DNA from: CAZISM01 sp964541895
GTDB lineage: Bacteria; Zhuqueibacterota; Zhuqueibacteria; Residuimicrobiales; Residuimicrobiaceae
Assembly (NCBI GenBank): GCA_964541895.1
Contig: CAZISM010000023.1
Span: forward strand, 1 to 54,089
Length of the DNA stretch: 54,089 nucleotides
Direction of reading: 5' to 3'
Shown here piece after piece: positions 1 through 8,124 of the stretch. Numbering within the stretch: the stretch's first letter is position 1; each line of letters opens with the position of its first letter. Made by a program: the position numbers and the translations under genes. The notes beneath the pieces are model-generated. The model was not told where the DNA came from. It was given only the letters and a program-made list of their open reading frames with translations, and made no database searches.

Positions 1-214
1 CCAGCGATTCAATGGACTGGGCGATCTGTTTGGCGGTTCTGGATTTGGTACCTTTAAAAAGCATATGTTCGAGAAAGTGGGATATTCCCCTCTCCTTCTC
101 GGTTTCGTCCACAGAACCGGTGCGAATCCAAACGCCGATGGAAACGGAACGAACGCGATTCATCTGTTCAGTGATAATGCGCAAGCCGCTGTGTAAGGTG
201 GTCTTTTGCAACAT
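1..214 (-). CDS. M16 zinc peptidase, N-terminal part (gene runs off the window)
   Basis: Only the first 71 codons are in the window, starting from an ATG at 214-212. They contain the inverted zinc-peptidase motif HxxEH (HFLEH, residues 46-50) followed by MLFKGT, the hallmark of the insulinase/mitochondrial processing peptidase family (M16). The region before it, with a G-V-W-I-R-T-G-S-x-D-E pattern, is also typical. In many bacteria an M16 gene directly follows pnp, as here. Family members degrade peptides in the cytoplasm or periplasm; no signal peptide is visible in this fragment. The second zinc ligand (downstream Glu) and the C-terminal domain lie outside the window, so activity cannot be judged. 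Confidence 0.9.
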   Translation of the reverse strand, partial: MLQKTTLHSGLRIITEQMNRVRSVSIGVWIRTGSVDETEKERGISHFLEHMLFKGTKSRTAKQIAQSIESL

Positions 215-273
215 GAGGTATCTTTACATTTACATGTCGGATCCTAAACGGCCGCCAGGGGGTCCGGCCCGGC

Positions 274-326
274 GACGGCTGTATACGCTAAAGGGCGCGA
301 GTTACGCGCCCCTCAGTTCAGCCGTC
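274..326 (-). other. Two-tier stem-loop between pnp and the M16 gene
   Basis: An inner perfect 7-bp stem GGGCGCG/CGCGCCC (293-299 with 305-311, loop AGTTA) is nested in an outer 8-bp stem GACGGCTG/CAGCCGTC (274-281 with 319-326). It lies just downstream of the pnp stop. No T-run follows on the minus strand, so it is not a canonical rho-independent terminator. It may stabilise or process the pnp 3' end. Confidence 0.55.
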
Positions 327-350
327 AGTATGTAGTGTGACGGAAACAGC

Positions 351-2453
351 TTACTTGTTTTCTTCCGGAGCGCCTTCCACCGGCAGCAGGGCTTTGCGGC
401 TCAAGTCGACGCGACCTTCGCTGTCGATCTTGATCACTTTAACGCGCAGCTCATCACCGATCTTGACCGCGTCTTCGACCTTGTTGACTCGTTTGTGGTC
501 CAGCTCCGAAATATGCACCAGGCCTTCTTTGCCGGGCAGAATTTCCACAAAGGCGCCGAATTTCATCATGCGGCGGACTTTGCCGGTATAAATCTGTCCC
601 AGCTCCACTTCGGCGGTCATATCACGGATGATGCCGGCCGCTGCTTCACCCGCTGTGGGATCCACCGAGGCCACGAGCACAGTGCCGTCATCAGAAATAT
701 CAATGGCAGCGCCGGTGCGTTCAATGATTTCACGAATGTTCTTGCCACCGGGGCCGATCACCTTGCCGATAGAGTCCACCGGTATCTTTAAGGAGAGAAT
801 CCGCGGCGCGTATTGGGAAAGCGAAGGCCGCGGCTTATCAATCACCGCGTCCATTTTGCCCAGGACAAAAAAGCGGGCGTCCCTGGCACGCTCCAGGGCT
901 TGGCGCATAATCTCTGTGGAGATCCCCTTGATCTTGATGTCCATCTGAAATGCGGTGATACCATCGCGGGTACCCGCCACTTTGAAATCCATATCGCCAA
1001 GATGATCCTCATCGCCGAGGATATCGGTCAGCACCGCCACGCGGTCGCCTTCCTTGATCAAACCCATGGCAATGCCGGCGACGGCCGATTTGACCGGCAC
1101 TCCGGCATCCATCAATGCCAGCGATCCGGCACAGACCGTGGCCATGGAAGAGGATCCGTTGGACTCTAGAACATCCGAGACGATACGAATCGTGTACGGA
1201 AACAGCTTTTCATGCGGGATCATGGGCTTGAGCGCCCGTTCTGCCAGGTTGCCGTGTCCGACTTCCCGCCGGCTGACGCCACGGATGGGTTTGACTTCGC
1301 CGGTGCTGAAGGGCGGAAAATTATAGTGCAGCATATAGGTTTTGCGGAACTCGCCTTCCAGCTCCTCGATGCGCTGCTCATCGATTTTCGTACCCAGCGT
1401 AGCCGTACACAAGGCCTGCGTCTGGCCGCGAGTGAACAGGGACGAGCCATGGGCGCGCGGGATGATTCCGGCTTCAATCGTGATCTCGCGGATCTGGTCA
1501 AGATTGCGGCCGTCCAGGCGACGATGTTCATTCAACACCATCTGGCGCATAACATCTTTTTCGATGTCGTGAATAATCTCGGCAATGACCTTTTCCTTTT
1601 CAGGATATTTTTCCGCCAGACTGCTCTGCACTTTTTCGGCCATGACCCTGAGCGCCGTGCGCCTGCTCTCCTTGTCCGCAACGCGGAGATTCTGATCCAG
1701 GTCGCTGCTGCACAAAGTTTTTACTTCTGCAACCAGCTCGTCGACCGGCTCGGGCGCCGTTACTTGCACTTTGGCTTTGCCGGCTGTGGCGATGATGGCA
1801 TTCTGCAGCCCGATGATCTTGCGGATCTCTTCGTGACCGAAATTCAGAGCATCGATCATCTCCTGCTCCGAGATTTCTTGCGCTTCTCCTTCCACCATGA
1901 TGATGGAATCAGCCGAAGCGGCTATCACCAGGTCGATGTTACTGCTCTCCTGTTCTTCGAATGTGGGATTGGCGATGAAACGGCCGTCGACGAAACCGAC
2001 GCGGACGCCGGCGATGGGACCGTCAAAGGGAATCTGCGACAATCCCAGAGCCACCGAAGCCGCCGTAATGCCAAGCACATCGGCGTCATTCACCTTGTCG
2101 GCCGACAACACCATGACGTGCACCTGAATTTCGTTGCGAAACCCTTTGGGAAACAGCGGGCGAATGCCGCGATCGATGAGGCGGGCGCTGAGGACCTCGT
2201 TCTCCGTCGGTTTGCCTTCCCGTTTAAAAAAACCTCCGGGAATCTTGCCGGCCGCATAAGCCTTCTCGCGGTAATCAACGGTGAGAGGGAAAAAATCCTG
2301 GTTTTCGGCGGCCTTTTCCGCCATCACCACAGCGGCCAATACCACTGTATCACCCAACTGAACCCAAGCGGATCCGCTTGCCTGTTTTGCCAGTTTGCCG
2401 GTCTCTATTAAAAACTTTTGACCGCCGAATTCCATCTCTTCTTTTACTATCAT
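351..2453 (-). CDS. pnp: Polyribonucleotide nucleotidyltransferase (PNPase)
   Basis: This is a 3'-to-5' phosphorolytic exoribonuclease (RNA + phosphate to NDPs), normally a trimer and often part of the RNA degradosome. The 700-residue protein has the full family layout: a first RNase PH-like domain, an all-alpha linker, a second RNase PH-like domain, a KH domain (about 549-618, with the GPGG loop near 567) and a C-terminal S1 domain (about 619-690, with KFGAFVE). The FFKREG loop of the first core is present. I chose the ATG at 2453 because a GGAGGA Shine-Dalgarno lies 5 nt upstream; an upstream in-frame ATG at 2492 would put that site inside the gene. A long structured leader precedes it (see 2454-2960). 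rpsO, its usual neighbour, is 5.4 kb upstream. Confidence 0.97.
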   Translation of the reverse strand: MIVKEEMEFGGQKFLIETGKLAKQASGSAWVQLGDTVVLAAVVMAEKAAENQDFFPLTVDYREKAYAAGKIPGGFFKREGKPTENEVLSARLIDRGIRPLFPKGFRNEIQVHVMVLSADKVNDADVLGITAASVALGLSQIPFDGPIAGVRVGFVDGRFIANPTFEEQESSNIDLVIAASADSIIMVEGEAQEISEQEMIDALNFGHEEIRKIIGLQNAIIATAGKAKVQVTAPEPVDELVAEVKTLCSSDLDQNLRVADKESRRTALRVMAEKVQSSLAEKYPEKEKVIAEIIHDIEKDVMRQMVLNEHRRLDGRNLDQIREITIEAGIIPRAHGSSLFTRGQTQALCTATLGTKIDEQRIEELEGEFRKTYMLHYNFPPFSTGEVKPIRGVSRREVGHGNLAERALKPMIPHEKLFPYTIRIVSDVLESNGSSSMATVCAGSLALMDAGVPVKSAVAGIAMGLIKEGDRVAVLTDILGDEDHLGDMDFKVAGTRDGITAFQMDIKIKGISTEIMRQALERARDARFFVLGKMDAVIDKPRPSLSQYAPRILSLKIPVDSIGKVIGPGGKNIREIIERTGAAIDISDDGTVLVASVDPTAGEAAAGIIRDMTAEVELGQIYTGKVRRMMKFGAFVEILPGKEGLVHISELDHKRVNKVEDAVKIGDELRVKVIKIDSEGRVDLSRKALLPVEGAPEENK

Positions 2454-2784
2454 GATTCCTCCATCATGTGAGGGTGTTGGCCGGCCGGGCATTTCCCGAT
2501 TACCTGAAACCTCGGAGGAGTGAGTATCGCATGGGGTAGGTCGAAACCATTCCTGTTGCAGCAGAAATCGTTTCGGCCTACAGTATCAACGATAAGCACG
2601 CCTCCTGCGGCTGCGGCGCCGGCATGACTGCCAGATCAATGGTTATGATACTCTGGCGTTTTTCCTGTTACTATAATCGATGATGACTGACGGCATCGAG
2701 TTCGGAGAGGCTGTTGCAGCGCTCTCCACCTGCTCCGGCGGCGCCCACCCTGGTATCGCCGGCCGAACCAGCCATGAATCGCTT

Positions 2785-2790
2785 ATTATA
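2785..2790 (-). promoter_or_regulatory. Candidate -10 element for pnp
   Basis: A perfect TATAAT on the minus strand lies in an AT-rich stretch upstream of the pnp leader hairpins. The -35 (TTCTTA, 17 nt further upstream) is poor. A second, overlapping candidate pair TTGCTT-17 nt-TATATT lies slightly upstream. Confidence 0.35.
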
Positions 2791-2855
2791 GCTACAACAT
2801 ATTAATATAAGAATTTATTCGCATTGAAGCAACTTAATACGCAGATGGCAAGATA

Positions 2856-2891
2856 CATGGTATGGCCCGCCGGGAAGCGAGCCATACCATG
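2856..2891 (-). other. Perfect 11-bp stem-loop downstream of the DUF4340 gene
   Basis: The arms CATGGTATGGC (2856-2866) and GCCATACCATG (2881-2891) pair perfectly around a 14-nt loop. It lies 70 nt beyond the stop of the DUF4340 gene, where a terminator for the ABC cassette would be expected, but no T-run follows on either strand. It could be a factor-dependent terminator, a 3'-end stabiliser or a protein-binding palindrome. Confidence 0.5.
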
Positions 2892-2960
2892 CAGACAACG
2901 TTGTCCAGCAAGCGAACTAAGCAGAGGGGCAACAGGCTTGGCAATCCCCGGCTGCAAGGG

Positions 2961-4328
2961 CTAGAGCCCGGTAGCGGCGGTCGAATCAACAGCCATGGTG
3001 GTCGTTTCCAGCAGGTCGGCCAGGTTGATCTTGACCTTGTCCAGTGTTTCCTTCTTGACCGCGAACACGGTGGCTGTATCGGAGCGTTTCAGGTACATGG
3101 TCTCGCTGTCTTTGTTTTTGCCCAACAAAACAGCCCCGATCGATCGATCTTTTTGGAACAGCTCTACCTGCACGACCGGTCTGGACAAGCCGTAGGGCGC
3201 CAGATCGCCGGCTTGTTCAGCAACAAACAATTCGGCCTGCAGCAGTTCGATGTCAGACACCAGGGAGCTTATTTTCCAGGTTTTAATCTTTTTACCGGCC
3301 GGCTTTAGCATCGCCCAGGTGTTGGTCGTGTCTTTTTCAAAAACAAAGGTGCTGTCGTTCTGCTTAACCACCACCCTGTTGACTTCGCTGACGCTGAATT
3401 CAATGATCTTTTTGGAACGGTAATCATCCAGTTTGAATTTCAAACCGTGAACGAACGCCGAATCCACCTTGAACACCGGTTTGCGGGAATCGTCCTTGGC
3501 ATAATAATCGGCGCCATCGGCATTGCCGATGAACAGCGATTTCTTAGCCAGATTGTCGCCCAACAGCACGGTGATGGTGTACAGGGGCTTGTCGAGGCCG
3601 TAGCCGGCCAGGTTCACCGGATTCTCATCGACAAAGCTGCTGGCGCGCGCACCGCTGACTTTGCCGAGCAGATCGCTCACCTTGGTTTCGTCGGCGCGCC
3701 AGAGTATCGGTTTGCTGATCTGCCACTGCGAGCCCTCTTTGCTGACCGAGAGCTGTGCTTTGGCGGTCTGGATAGCCACTTCACGGACCGCGCTGCGATC
3801 GAATGTCAGAGCGTTTTTGTCGCGAAAATCAAAAAAAGATTTGCTGGTGTTGCTCTCCAAACTGGTCGTGGTCAGGAATACATCCGCAGATCCGGATTGA
3901 CGGGCGAAAACATAGCTGCCCGTGGGGCTGTTGTCGCCGACATAAATGCTGTCCTGGCCTTGGTCGTGCTTCAGGATCAGGATCGTTCGCGCCGGCTTTA
4001 AGCCGAAATCGCCATATTCGGCCGGGTTGGATGAGACCACACGTTCCTTTTTGGCCCAGTCGAAGAGGTTGGCAATGGCATCGAGGTTTGATTTGTCTCC
4101 CAGAGTCTGAACCGGCGATTCGAGTTTCCATTCGTTGCTGTCACGAAGCGCGTGAATACCAGCTGGTTCGATGATCAGTTCTTTAATCTGGGCCGGCGCC
4201 ACCTTGAGGATTTTTTCATCCGATTTTTTCGTCTCCTCATTTTTGGCGTCTCGTTTGTTCAGATAGACAACACTCCAGATGCCCAGAGCCAGCACCACAG
4301 CAAGTATTAGTGTGTTTCTGAACTTCAT
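2961..4328 (-). CDS. DUF4340 domain protein, membrane-anchored
   Basis: A 455-residue protein with one N-terminal membrane segment (about residues 5-22) and a large region carrying repeated modules of the type W-x-L-x-x-P, D-x-x-x-l-L-x-x-l-s and Y-G-L-x-x-P. This is the repeat pattern of DUF4340, a family commonly encoded next to GldA/F/G-type ABC transporters. It is the last gene of such a cassette here, about 160 nt after the GldG-like gene. The probable topology is a cytoplasmic N-terminus with the repeats in the periplasm. The start is placed at the ATG at 4328, with GGAG 10 nt upstream; a TTG at 4337 lies too close to that site. The molecular function of the family is unknown; a role in export or gliding-type envelope transport is inferred from context. 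Confidence 0.85.
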   Translation of the reverse strand: MKFRNTLILAVVLALGIWSVVYLNKRDAKNEETKKSDEKILKVAPAQIKELIIEPAGIHALRDSNEWKLESPVQTLGDKSNLDAIANLFDWAKKERVVSSNPAEYGDFGLKPARTILILKHDQGQDSIYVGDNSPTGSYVFARQSGSADVFLTTTSLESNTSKSFFDFRDKNALTFDRSAVREVAIQTAKAQLSVSKEGSQWQISKPILWRADETKVSDLLGKVSGARASSFVDENPVNLAGYGLDKPLYTITVLLGDNLAKKSLFIGNADGADYYAKDDSRKPVFKVDSAFVHGLKFKLDDYRSKKIIEFSVSEVNRVVVKQNDSTFVFEKDTTNTWAMLKPAGKKIKTWKISSLVSDIELLQAELFVAEQAGDLAPYGLSRPVVQVELFQKDRSIGAVLLGKNKDSETMYLKRSDTATVFAVKKETLDKVKINLADLLETTTMAVDSTAATGL

Positions 4329-4490
4329 GGCTTGCAAGCTCCTTCATGGTTCATATTCAAAAAATATTCAGATCCGGATAAACCGGAAACAATGGCGGCC
4401 CCCCGGGGAATCCGATGCCGGCTATGCAGACGGCAACTTGCTGACGCCCCTATATCGAACAGGGCTTCATGGAAGCCCTGTTCTTTCAGA

Positions 4491-6050
4491 TTACGCTTTC
4501 TTGCGGTTACGATACACCCAGATCCCGGCTGCCAGGATCAGCAGCGGCATCACGATCACGCTGACATAGAGCAGGATGCGCGATTGCTGCTGGGTCAGAT
4601 TGATGCGCCGATCTTCAGGATCGCGGGCACGGATGGAGATAAGGTCCTCTTCCTCCGCCAGCCAGTTAAGAGCGTTGAGGAAGAGATCGCCGTTGCCCTG
4701 CACCTTAAAGTAGCCGTTGGAGGCAAAGTCCGAATCGCCGAACACAGCCAGGCGGGCCATCACCGGTCCGTCTTCCAAACCATAAGGATTGCTTCTGGAC
4801 TCGGTGCTGGTCACGCTTTTTTCAGCAACCGTCAGCACCGGCACCGGACCTTTAAGATCCTTGCCGTCATCAAAGCCGATTTTGCCGCTGCTCAGCGGGT
4901 CGGTCTCACCCCAACTGCGTGCATTGGTTTTGGCCAACTCGGTGACTGTGATGCCCGAGGGCGCCGCGTCGTCTCTGCCGATTGAACGCGATTCCGGGAA
5001 AAAGGTCATGACGCTGAAATCCTGGGTAATGGCGTGCTTTTCATAGGTCGAAACCACCGGAATGGTCGGCCCGGCGCCGAACAGCTGTCCGATGCCCGAG
5101 GCATCTATGATGATGTTGTGGCCGATTTTGTATCCCCAGGCCTTGAGAAATTCCACATAGCTGTTGCCGGACTCTGGCTCAAGGAGAAGGAGCACTTTGC
5201 CGCCACGATCAAGGTAGGCGGTGATCATACTCTGTTCCTTGGCGAACAGGTCGGTCTTGGGGCCGGCGAGCACCAACACGGAACAGTCGCTGGGAATGGA
5301 ATCCGTTTCAGCCAGCAGGATTTTTTCGATCCTGTAATTTTCAGCGGCAATGGCTTCTTTGGCCGAAGCAAAGCCGGTGCGTTCGCTGTTATCGATATCC
5401 TTCTCGCCATGGCCGGTGCTGAAATAGATCGTTTTTTCACCCTCGCGGGTGACTTTGATCAGCGCATTGGTCAGGCTTTCTTCGTCGCTCTTTTCGAGAC
5501 GCTCTTCCTTGCCTTCGCAATCCAGCACCATGGTTCCGTAAGCGCGAATATCGTATTTTTTGGCCAGACCCGGTTTTTTATCCGGATCGACGATTTCATA
5601 GGTGAACCGCTGCGACACGTTGCTGTATTCGGTCAGCAGTTCCTGCGGCATTTGATCTTCACCGCTTTTGAAAAAAGCATAGACCTTGACCTCTTTGTCC
5701 AGATTCGTGAGAACTTTGCGCGTCTGATCGGCCAGGCTGAACTGTTTGGCCGCCGTAGTATCCAGACGATAGTTGAACCTGGACAGCAGGATATTGATAA
5801 CGATCAAAAGACCCAGAACAACAACAATCATCAACGCCGCGTTTGAGCCGAACCTGGTGGAACGGCTGCTCAAGCCTTCTTTGATTTCAGCGAACGCGAG
5901 CACCACATAAGCGACCAGCAGCAACAGACCGACGCCGGCCGGCACCCAGGTCCATACGGTGAGAATGCTGTTGATAGAGTAGATGACAAGTCCGACGAGG
6001 ACGAGCACCAATCCGAGAACTCCGAGCAAAGATGCATATTTTTTCATCAT
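4491..6050 (-). CDS. GldG-family ABC transporter auxiliary membrane protein
   Basis: A 519-residue protein with three N-terminal membrane segments (about 5-28, 35-58 and 70-92), a long soluble domain and one C-terminal membrane segment (about 490-512) followed by a basic tail (RNRKK). The soluble part has the features of the GldG/ABC_transp_aux family: R-x-D-x-T, K-x-F-S-L, and Y-F-S-T-G-H-G-E near the middle. In Flavobacterium the family forms an ABC complex with GldA and GldF needed for gliding; in other phyla the substrate is unknown. The start codon (ATG at 6050) overlaps the stop of the permease gene as ATGA and has GGAGG 5 nt upstream, indicating translational coupling. Confidence 0.88.
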   Translation of the reverse strand: MMKKYASLLGVLGLVLVLVGLVIYSINSILTVWTWVPAGVGLLLLVAYVVLAFAEIKEGLSSRSTRFGSNAALMIVVVLGLLIVINILLSRFNYRLDTTAAKQFSLADQTRKVLTNLDKEVKVYAFFKSGEDQMPQELLTEYSNVSQRFTYEIVDPDKKPGLAKKYDIRAYGTMVLDCEGKEERLEKSDEESLTNALIKVTREGEKTIYFSTGHGEKDIDNSERTGFASAKEAIAAENYRIEKILLAETDSIPSDCSVLVLAGPKTDLFAKEQSMITAYLDRGGKVLLLLEPESGNSYVEFLKAWGYKIGHNIIIDASGIGQLFGAGPTIPVVSTYEKHAITQDFSVMTFFPESRSIGRDDAAPSGITVTELAKTNARSWGETDPLSSGKIGFDDGKDLKGPVPVLTVAEKSVTSTESRSNPYGLEDGPVMARLAVFGDSDFASNGYFKVQGNGDLFLNALNWLAEEEDLISIRARDPEDRRINLTQQQSRILLYVSVIVMPLLILAAGIWVYRNRKKA

Positions 6051-6832
6051 CTTCCCCTCCATTTACTGGACTCAATCGAAACGAAGGAAAGAAATAGTCC
6101 CATGGCTATAAAGCTAAAATAAAAGACCAAATGCTTGGTATCCATGACCCCTTTGGCAAAATCATCAAAGTGTTCAATCAGGGAAAAGTTGGAGAGCACC
6201 CGGCCGACTTCCGGATTCACCGCCCCCGAGATCCAGCCGATGGCCCAGAAGAACAGGATAAAGACATAGGTGCTGGCGGCGGCGATGATCTGGTTATCCG
6301 TTATGGTGGAGAAAAACACGCCAAAGGCGATGTACGCCAGTCCGAGCAGGAACAGGCCCAGGTAACCGGTCAGCACCGGACCGAGCTCCGGCTTGCCGTA
6401 CAAAAAGAGCAACGCCGTGTTGATGCCGGTAAAGGCCAGCATGATCAGGCTGAGCACGCCGGCGGCTGAAAACTTGCCCAGGATGGTCTGGCTGTTGGTC
6501 AACGGCGAGGTCAACAGCAATTCGATGGTGCCGGTTTTTTTCTCTTCGGAGAACAGACGCATGGTGATCAACGGCAGAAAAAAGATGTAGAACAGACTGA
6601 TATTGTGCAGGACGGGTCGAATCGCCATCATGTTCACATTCATCTTGCGCGGAGCCATGCGGTAATATTGCGACTGCATATCGGCCTGCATGCAGTATTG
6701 CACGAAATTGGACACAATCAGGTAATAGAAAATGCCCGCAATGATGAGAAACATGGCGATGATGACATAGGCGATGGGAGATGAAAAATAGGATTTCAAC
6801 TCCCTGTTCAATATGGCTAAATAATTCCTCAT
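6047..6832 (-). CDS. ABC-2 type permease (GldF-like)
   Basis: A 261-residue integral membrane protein with about six hydrophobic segments. It begins with N-R-E-L-K-S-Y-F-S-S-P-x-A-Y, the characteristic N-terminus of GldF/NosY-like ABC-2 permeases, and contains the cytoplasmic loop F-S-E-E-K-K-T-G-T-I-E-L-L-L-T-S-P that contacts the ATPase. It would pair with the ATPase encoded just upstream. The start (ATG at 6832) overlaps the ATPase stop as ATGA, and the stop overlaps the GldG-like start, so the three genes are translationally coupled. The substrate is unknown; gliding is not implied by the sequence alone. Confidence 0.92.
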   Translation of the reverse strand: MRNYLAILNRELKSYFSSPIAYVIIAMFLIIAGIFYYLIVSNFVQYCMQADMQSQYYRMAPRKMNVNMMAIRPVLHNISLFYIFFLPLITMRLFSEEKKTGTIELLLTSPLTNSQTILGKFSAAGVLSLIMLAFTGINTALLFLYGKPELGPVLTGYLGLFLLGLAYIAFGVFFSTITDNQIIAAASTYVFILFFWAIGWISGAVNPEVGRVLSNFSLIEHFDDFAKGVMDTKHLVFYFSFIAMGLFLSFVSIESSKWRGR

Positions 6833-7773
6833 TGGTTCGCGGCCTCCTCTTTGGTGGTCAATTGCAGGAAGACCTCCTCCAGGCTCATTCCCTCCGGCTT
6901 CATCTCGTACAGCTGCCATCCCTTGTCGATGATGGTTTTAGCCAGAACCGGCCGGATTTCAGACTCGGAATCACTTTCCACAGTGAGATGAAGGCTCTTG
7001 ACGCCGGCGGTGGCGCTCACTTTGAGAACGCCCGGCACCTGGCTGAGGGTTTGCCGGACGGGCTCGGCTGGACCGCCGATTTCCAGATGCATGCGCTGGC
7101 TGCCTGCCATCTTGCGGGTCAGATTCTCCGGCGAGTCTTCGGCCACCACCCGGCCTTTGTTTATGATCACGACCCGTTCACAGGTCATGCTCACTTCAGG
7201 CAGAATGTGGGTGCTGAGGATAATGGTATGTGAACCGGCGAGCGATTTGATCAATTGCCGGACTTCGATGATCTGTTTGGGATCGAGACCGATGGTCGGC
7301 TCGTCGAGGATAAGAACATCGGGATTGTGCACCAGAGCCTGGGCCAGGCCCACTCTCTGCTTGTATCCTTTGGAAAGCGTTTTAATCACTCGGCTGCGCA
7401 CGAGGTCGATACCAACCTTGCCCATGGTATCCTCCACCGCTTTCTTGCGCTCGCGCGGGTCTACCCCCTTGATTTTGGCAACGAAATCCAGGTAATCAAC
7501 AACGCGCATTTCCATATAGAGCGGCGGATTCTCCGGCAGATAGCCCAGCCGTTTTTTCACCTGCATGGATTGGTCGTGCACGTCAAAACCGGCGACTTTG
7601 GCCGTCCCGCTCGTGGCAGGCATATAGGTCGTAAGAATGCGCATCGTCGTTGTTTTGCCGGCGGCATTGGGACCTAAAAAGCCAAGGATTTCGCCTTTTT
7701 CGACCTGAAACGAGACGTTGTCGACTGCCATCACACGACCGTAGAATCGAGTCACGTTTCGGACTTCAATCAT
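6829..7773 (-). CDS. ABC transporter ATPase (GldA/CcmA-like)
   Basis: A 314-residue cytoplasmic ATPase. It has Walker A GPNAAGKT (34-41), a signature region LSKGYKQR near 133-140, and Walker B LILDEP (154-159) followed by the D-loop; the switch His is in I-L-S-T-H-I-L. The extra C-terminal domain (about 220-310) is typical of the GldA/NatA class that works with ABC-2 permeases. It is the first gene of the cassette ATPase-permease-GldG-DUF4340, placed 63 nt after rpsO. The cassette therefore probably shares transcripts with the upstream translation-factor operon. The signature reads LSKGYKQR rather than LSGG, a variant common in this subclass. Confidence 0.93.
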   Translation of the reverse strand: MIEVRNVTRFYGRVMAVDNVSFQVEKGEILGFLGPNAAGKTTTMRILTTYMPATSGTAKVAGFDVHDQSMQVKKRLGYLPENPPLYMEMRVVDYLDFVAKIKGVDPRERKKAVEDTMGKVGIDLVRSRVIKTLSKGYKQRVGLAQALVHNPDVLILDEPTIGLDPKQIIEVRQLIKSLAGSHTIILSTHILPEVSMTCERVVIINKGRVVAEDSPENLTRKMAGSQRMHLEIGGPAEPVRQTLSQVPGVLKVSATAGVKSLHLTVESDSESEIRPVLAKTIIDKGWQLYEMKPEGMSLEEVFLQLTTKEEAANQ

Positions 7774-7836
7774 TGATCGAACCTCCTTTCCCTGATCGAA
7801 ATTTAGAGATAGCGAAGGGCGACGCCTATCAACCGG

Positions 7837-8106
7837 CTAGCGGCGAATACCCAGAGCCTGAATCAAGGACCGATACTGGTCGATATTTCTGGCTTTCAGA
7901 TAATCTAAAAGACGTCGGCGACGGCCGACCATCTTTAACAGACCCCTACGGGAATGGAAATCCTTGGGGTGCGCCTGAAAATGCTTGGTCAGTTGATTGA
8001 TGCGTTCCGTCAGCAACGCCACCTGGGCTTGCGTGTTCCCGGTGTCCTGCGCTGACGCTCCGTGTTGGGCGACTATCTCAGTTTTTTGAGTCTTGGTCAA
8101 TGGCAT
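7837..8106 (-). CDS. rpsO: Small ribosomal subunit protein uS15
   Basis: An 89-residue protein, the standard length. It has the conserved S15 core: G-x-x-x-D-T-G-N-x-x-x-Q-V-A-L-L-T-x-R-I-x-x-L-T-x-H, then H-S-R-R-G-L-L-x-x-V-x-x-R-R-R-L-L-D-Y-L. It binds 16S rRNA early in 30S assembly and in many bacteria represses its own mRNA. GGAGG lies 7-8 nt before the ATG. It closes the rimP-nusA-infB-rbfA-truB-ribF run. Downstream the usual pnp is displaced by an ABC cassette. Confidence 0.97.
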   Translation of the reverse strand: MPLTKTQKTEIVAQHGASAQDTGNTQAQVALLTERINQLTKHFQAHPKDFHSRRGLLKMVGRRRRLLDYLKARNIDQYRSLIQALGIRR

Positions 8107-8124
8107 TTTAAAAACCTCCGTTCA

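Larger units (their letters stand above)
2454..2960 (-). promoter_or_regulatory. Gene-free 0.5-kb region: probable long structured pnp leader
   Basis: No credible coding sequence is seen on either strand. On the minus strand there is a candidate -10 TATAAT (2785-2790) that would give a leader of about 325 nt before pnp. Within it lie two strong hairpins. One has 12-bp arms GTAGGTCGAAAC / GTTTCGGCCTAC (2536-2547 with 2570-2581, one G-U pair). The other is GGAGAG-GCTG / CAGC-CTCTCC (2704-2727). Both carry the sequence CTGTTGCAGC in the loop or upper stem. In E. coli the pnp leader is a stem-loop used for RNase III/PNPase autoregulation; a similar role here is inference. Confidence 0.5.

Noticed and set aside
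1212..2411. A 399-codon open frame on the plus strand opposite pnp
   Set aside because: It is a shadow of the conserved pnp codons; no ribosome site and no recognisable motif.
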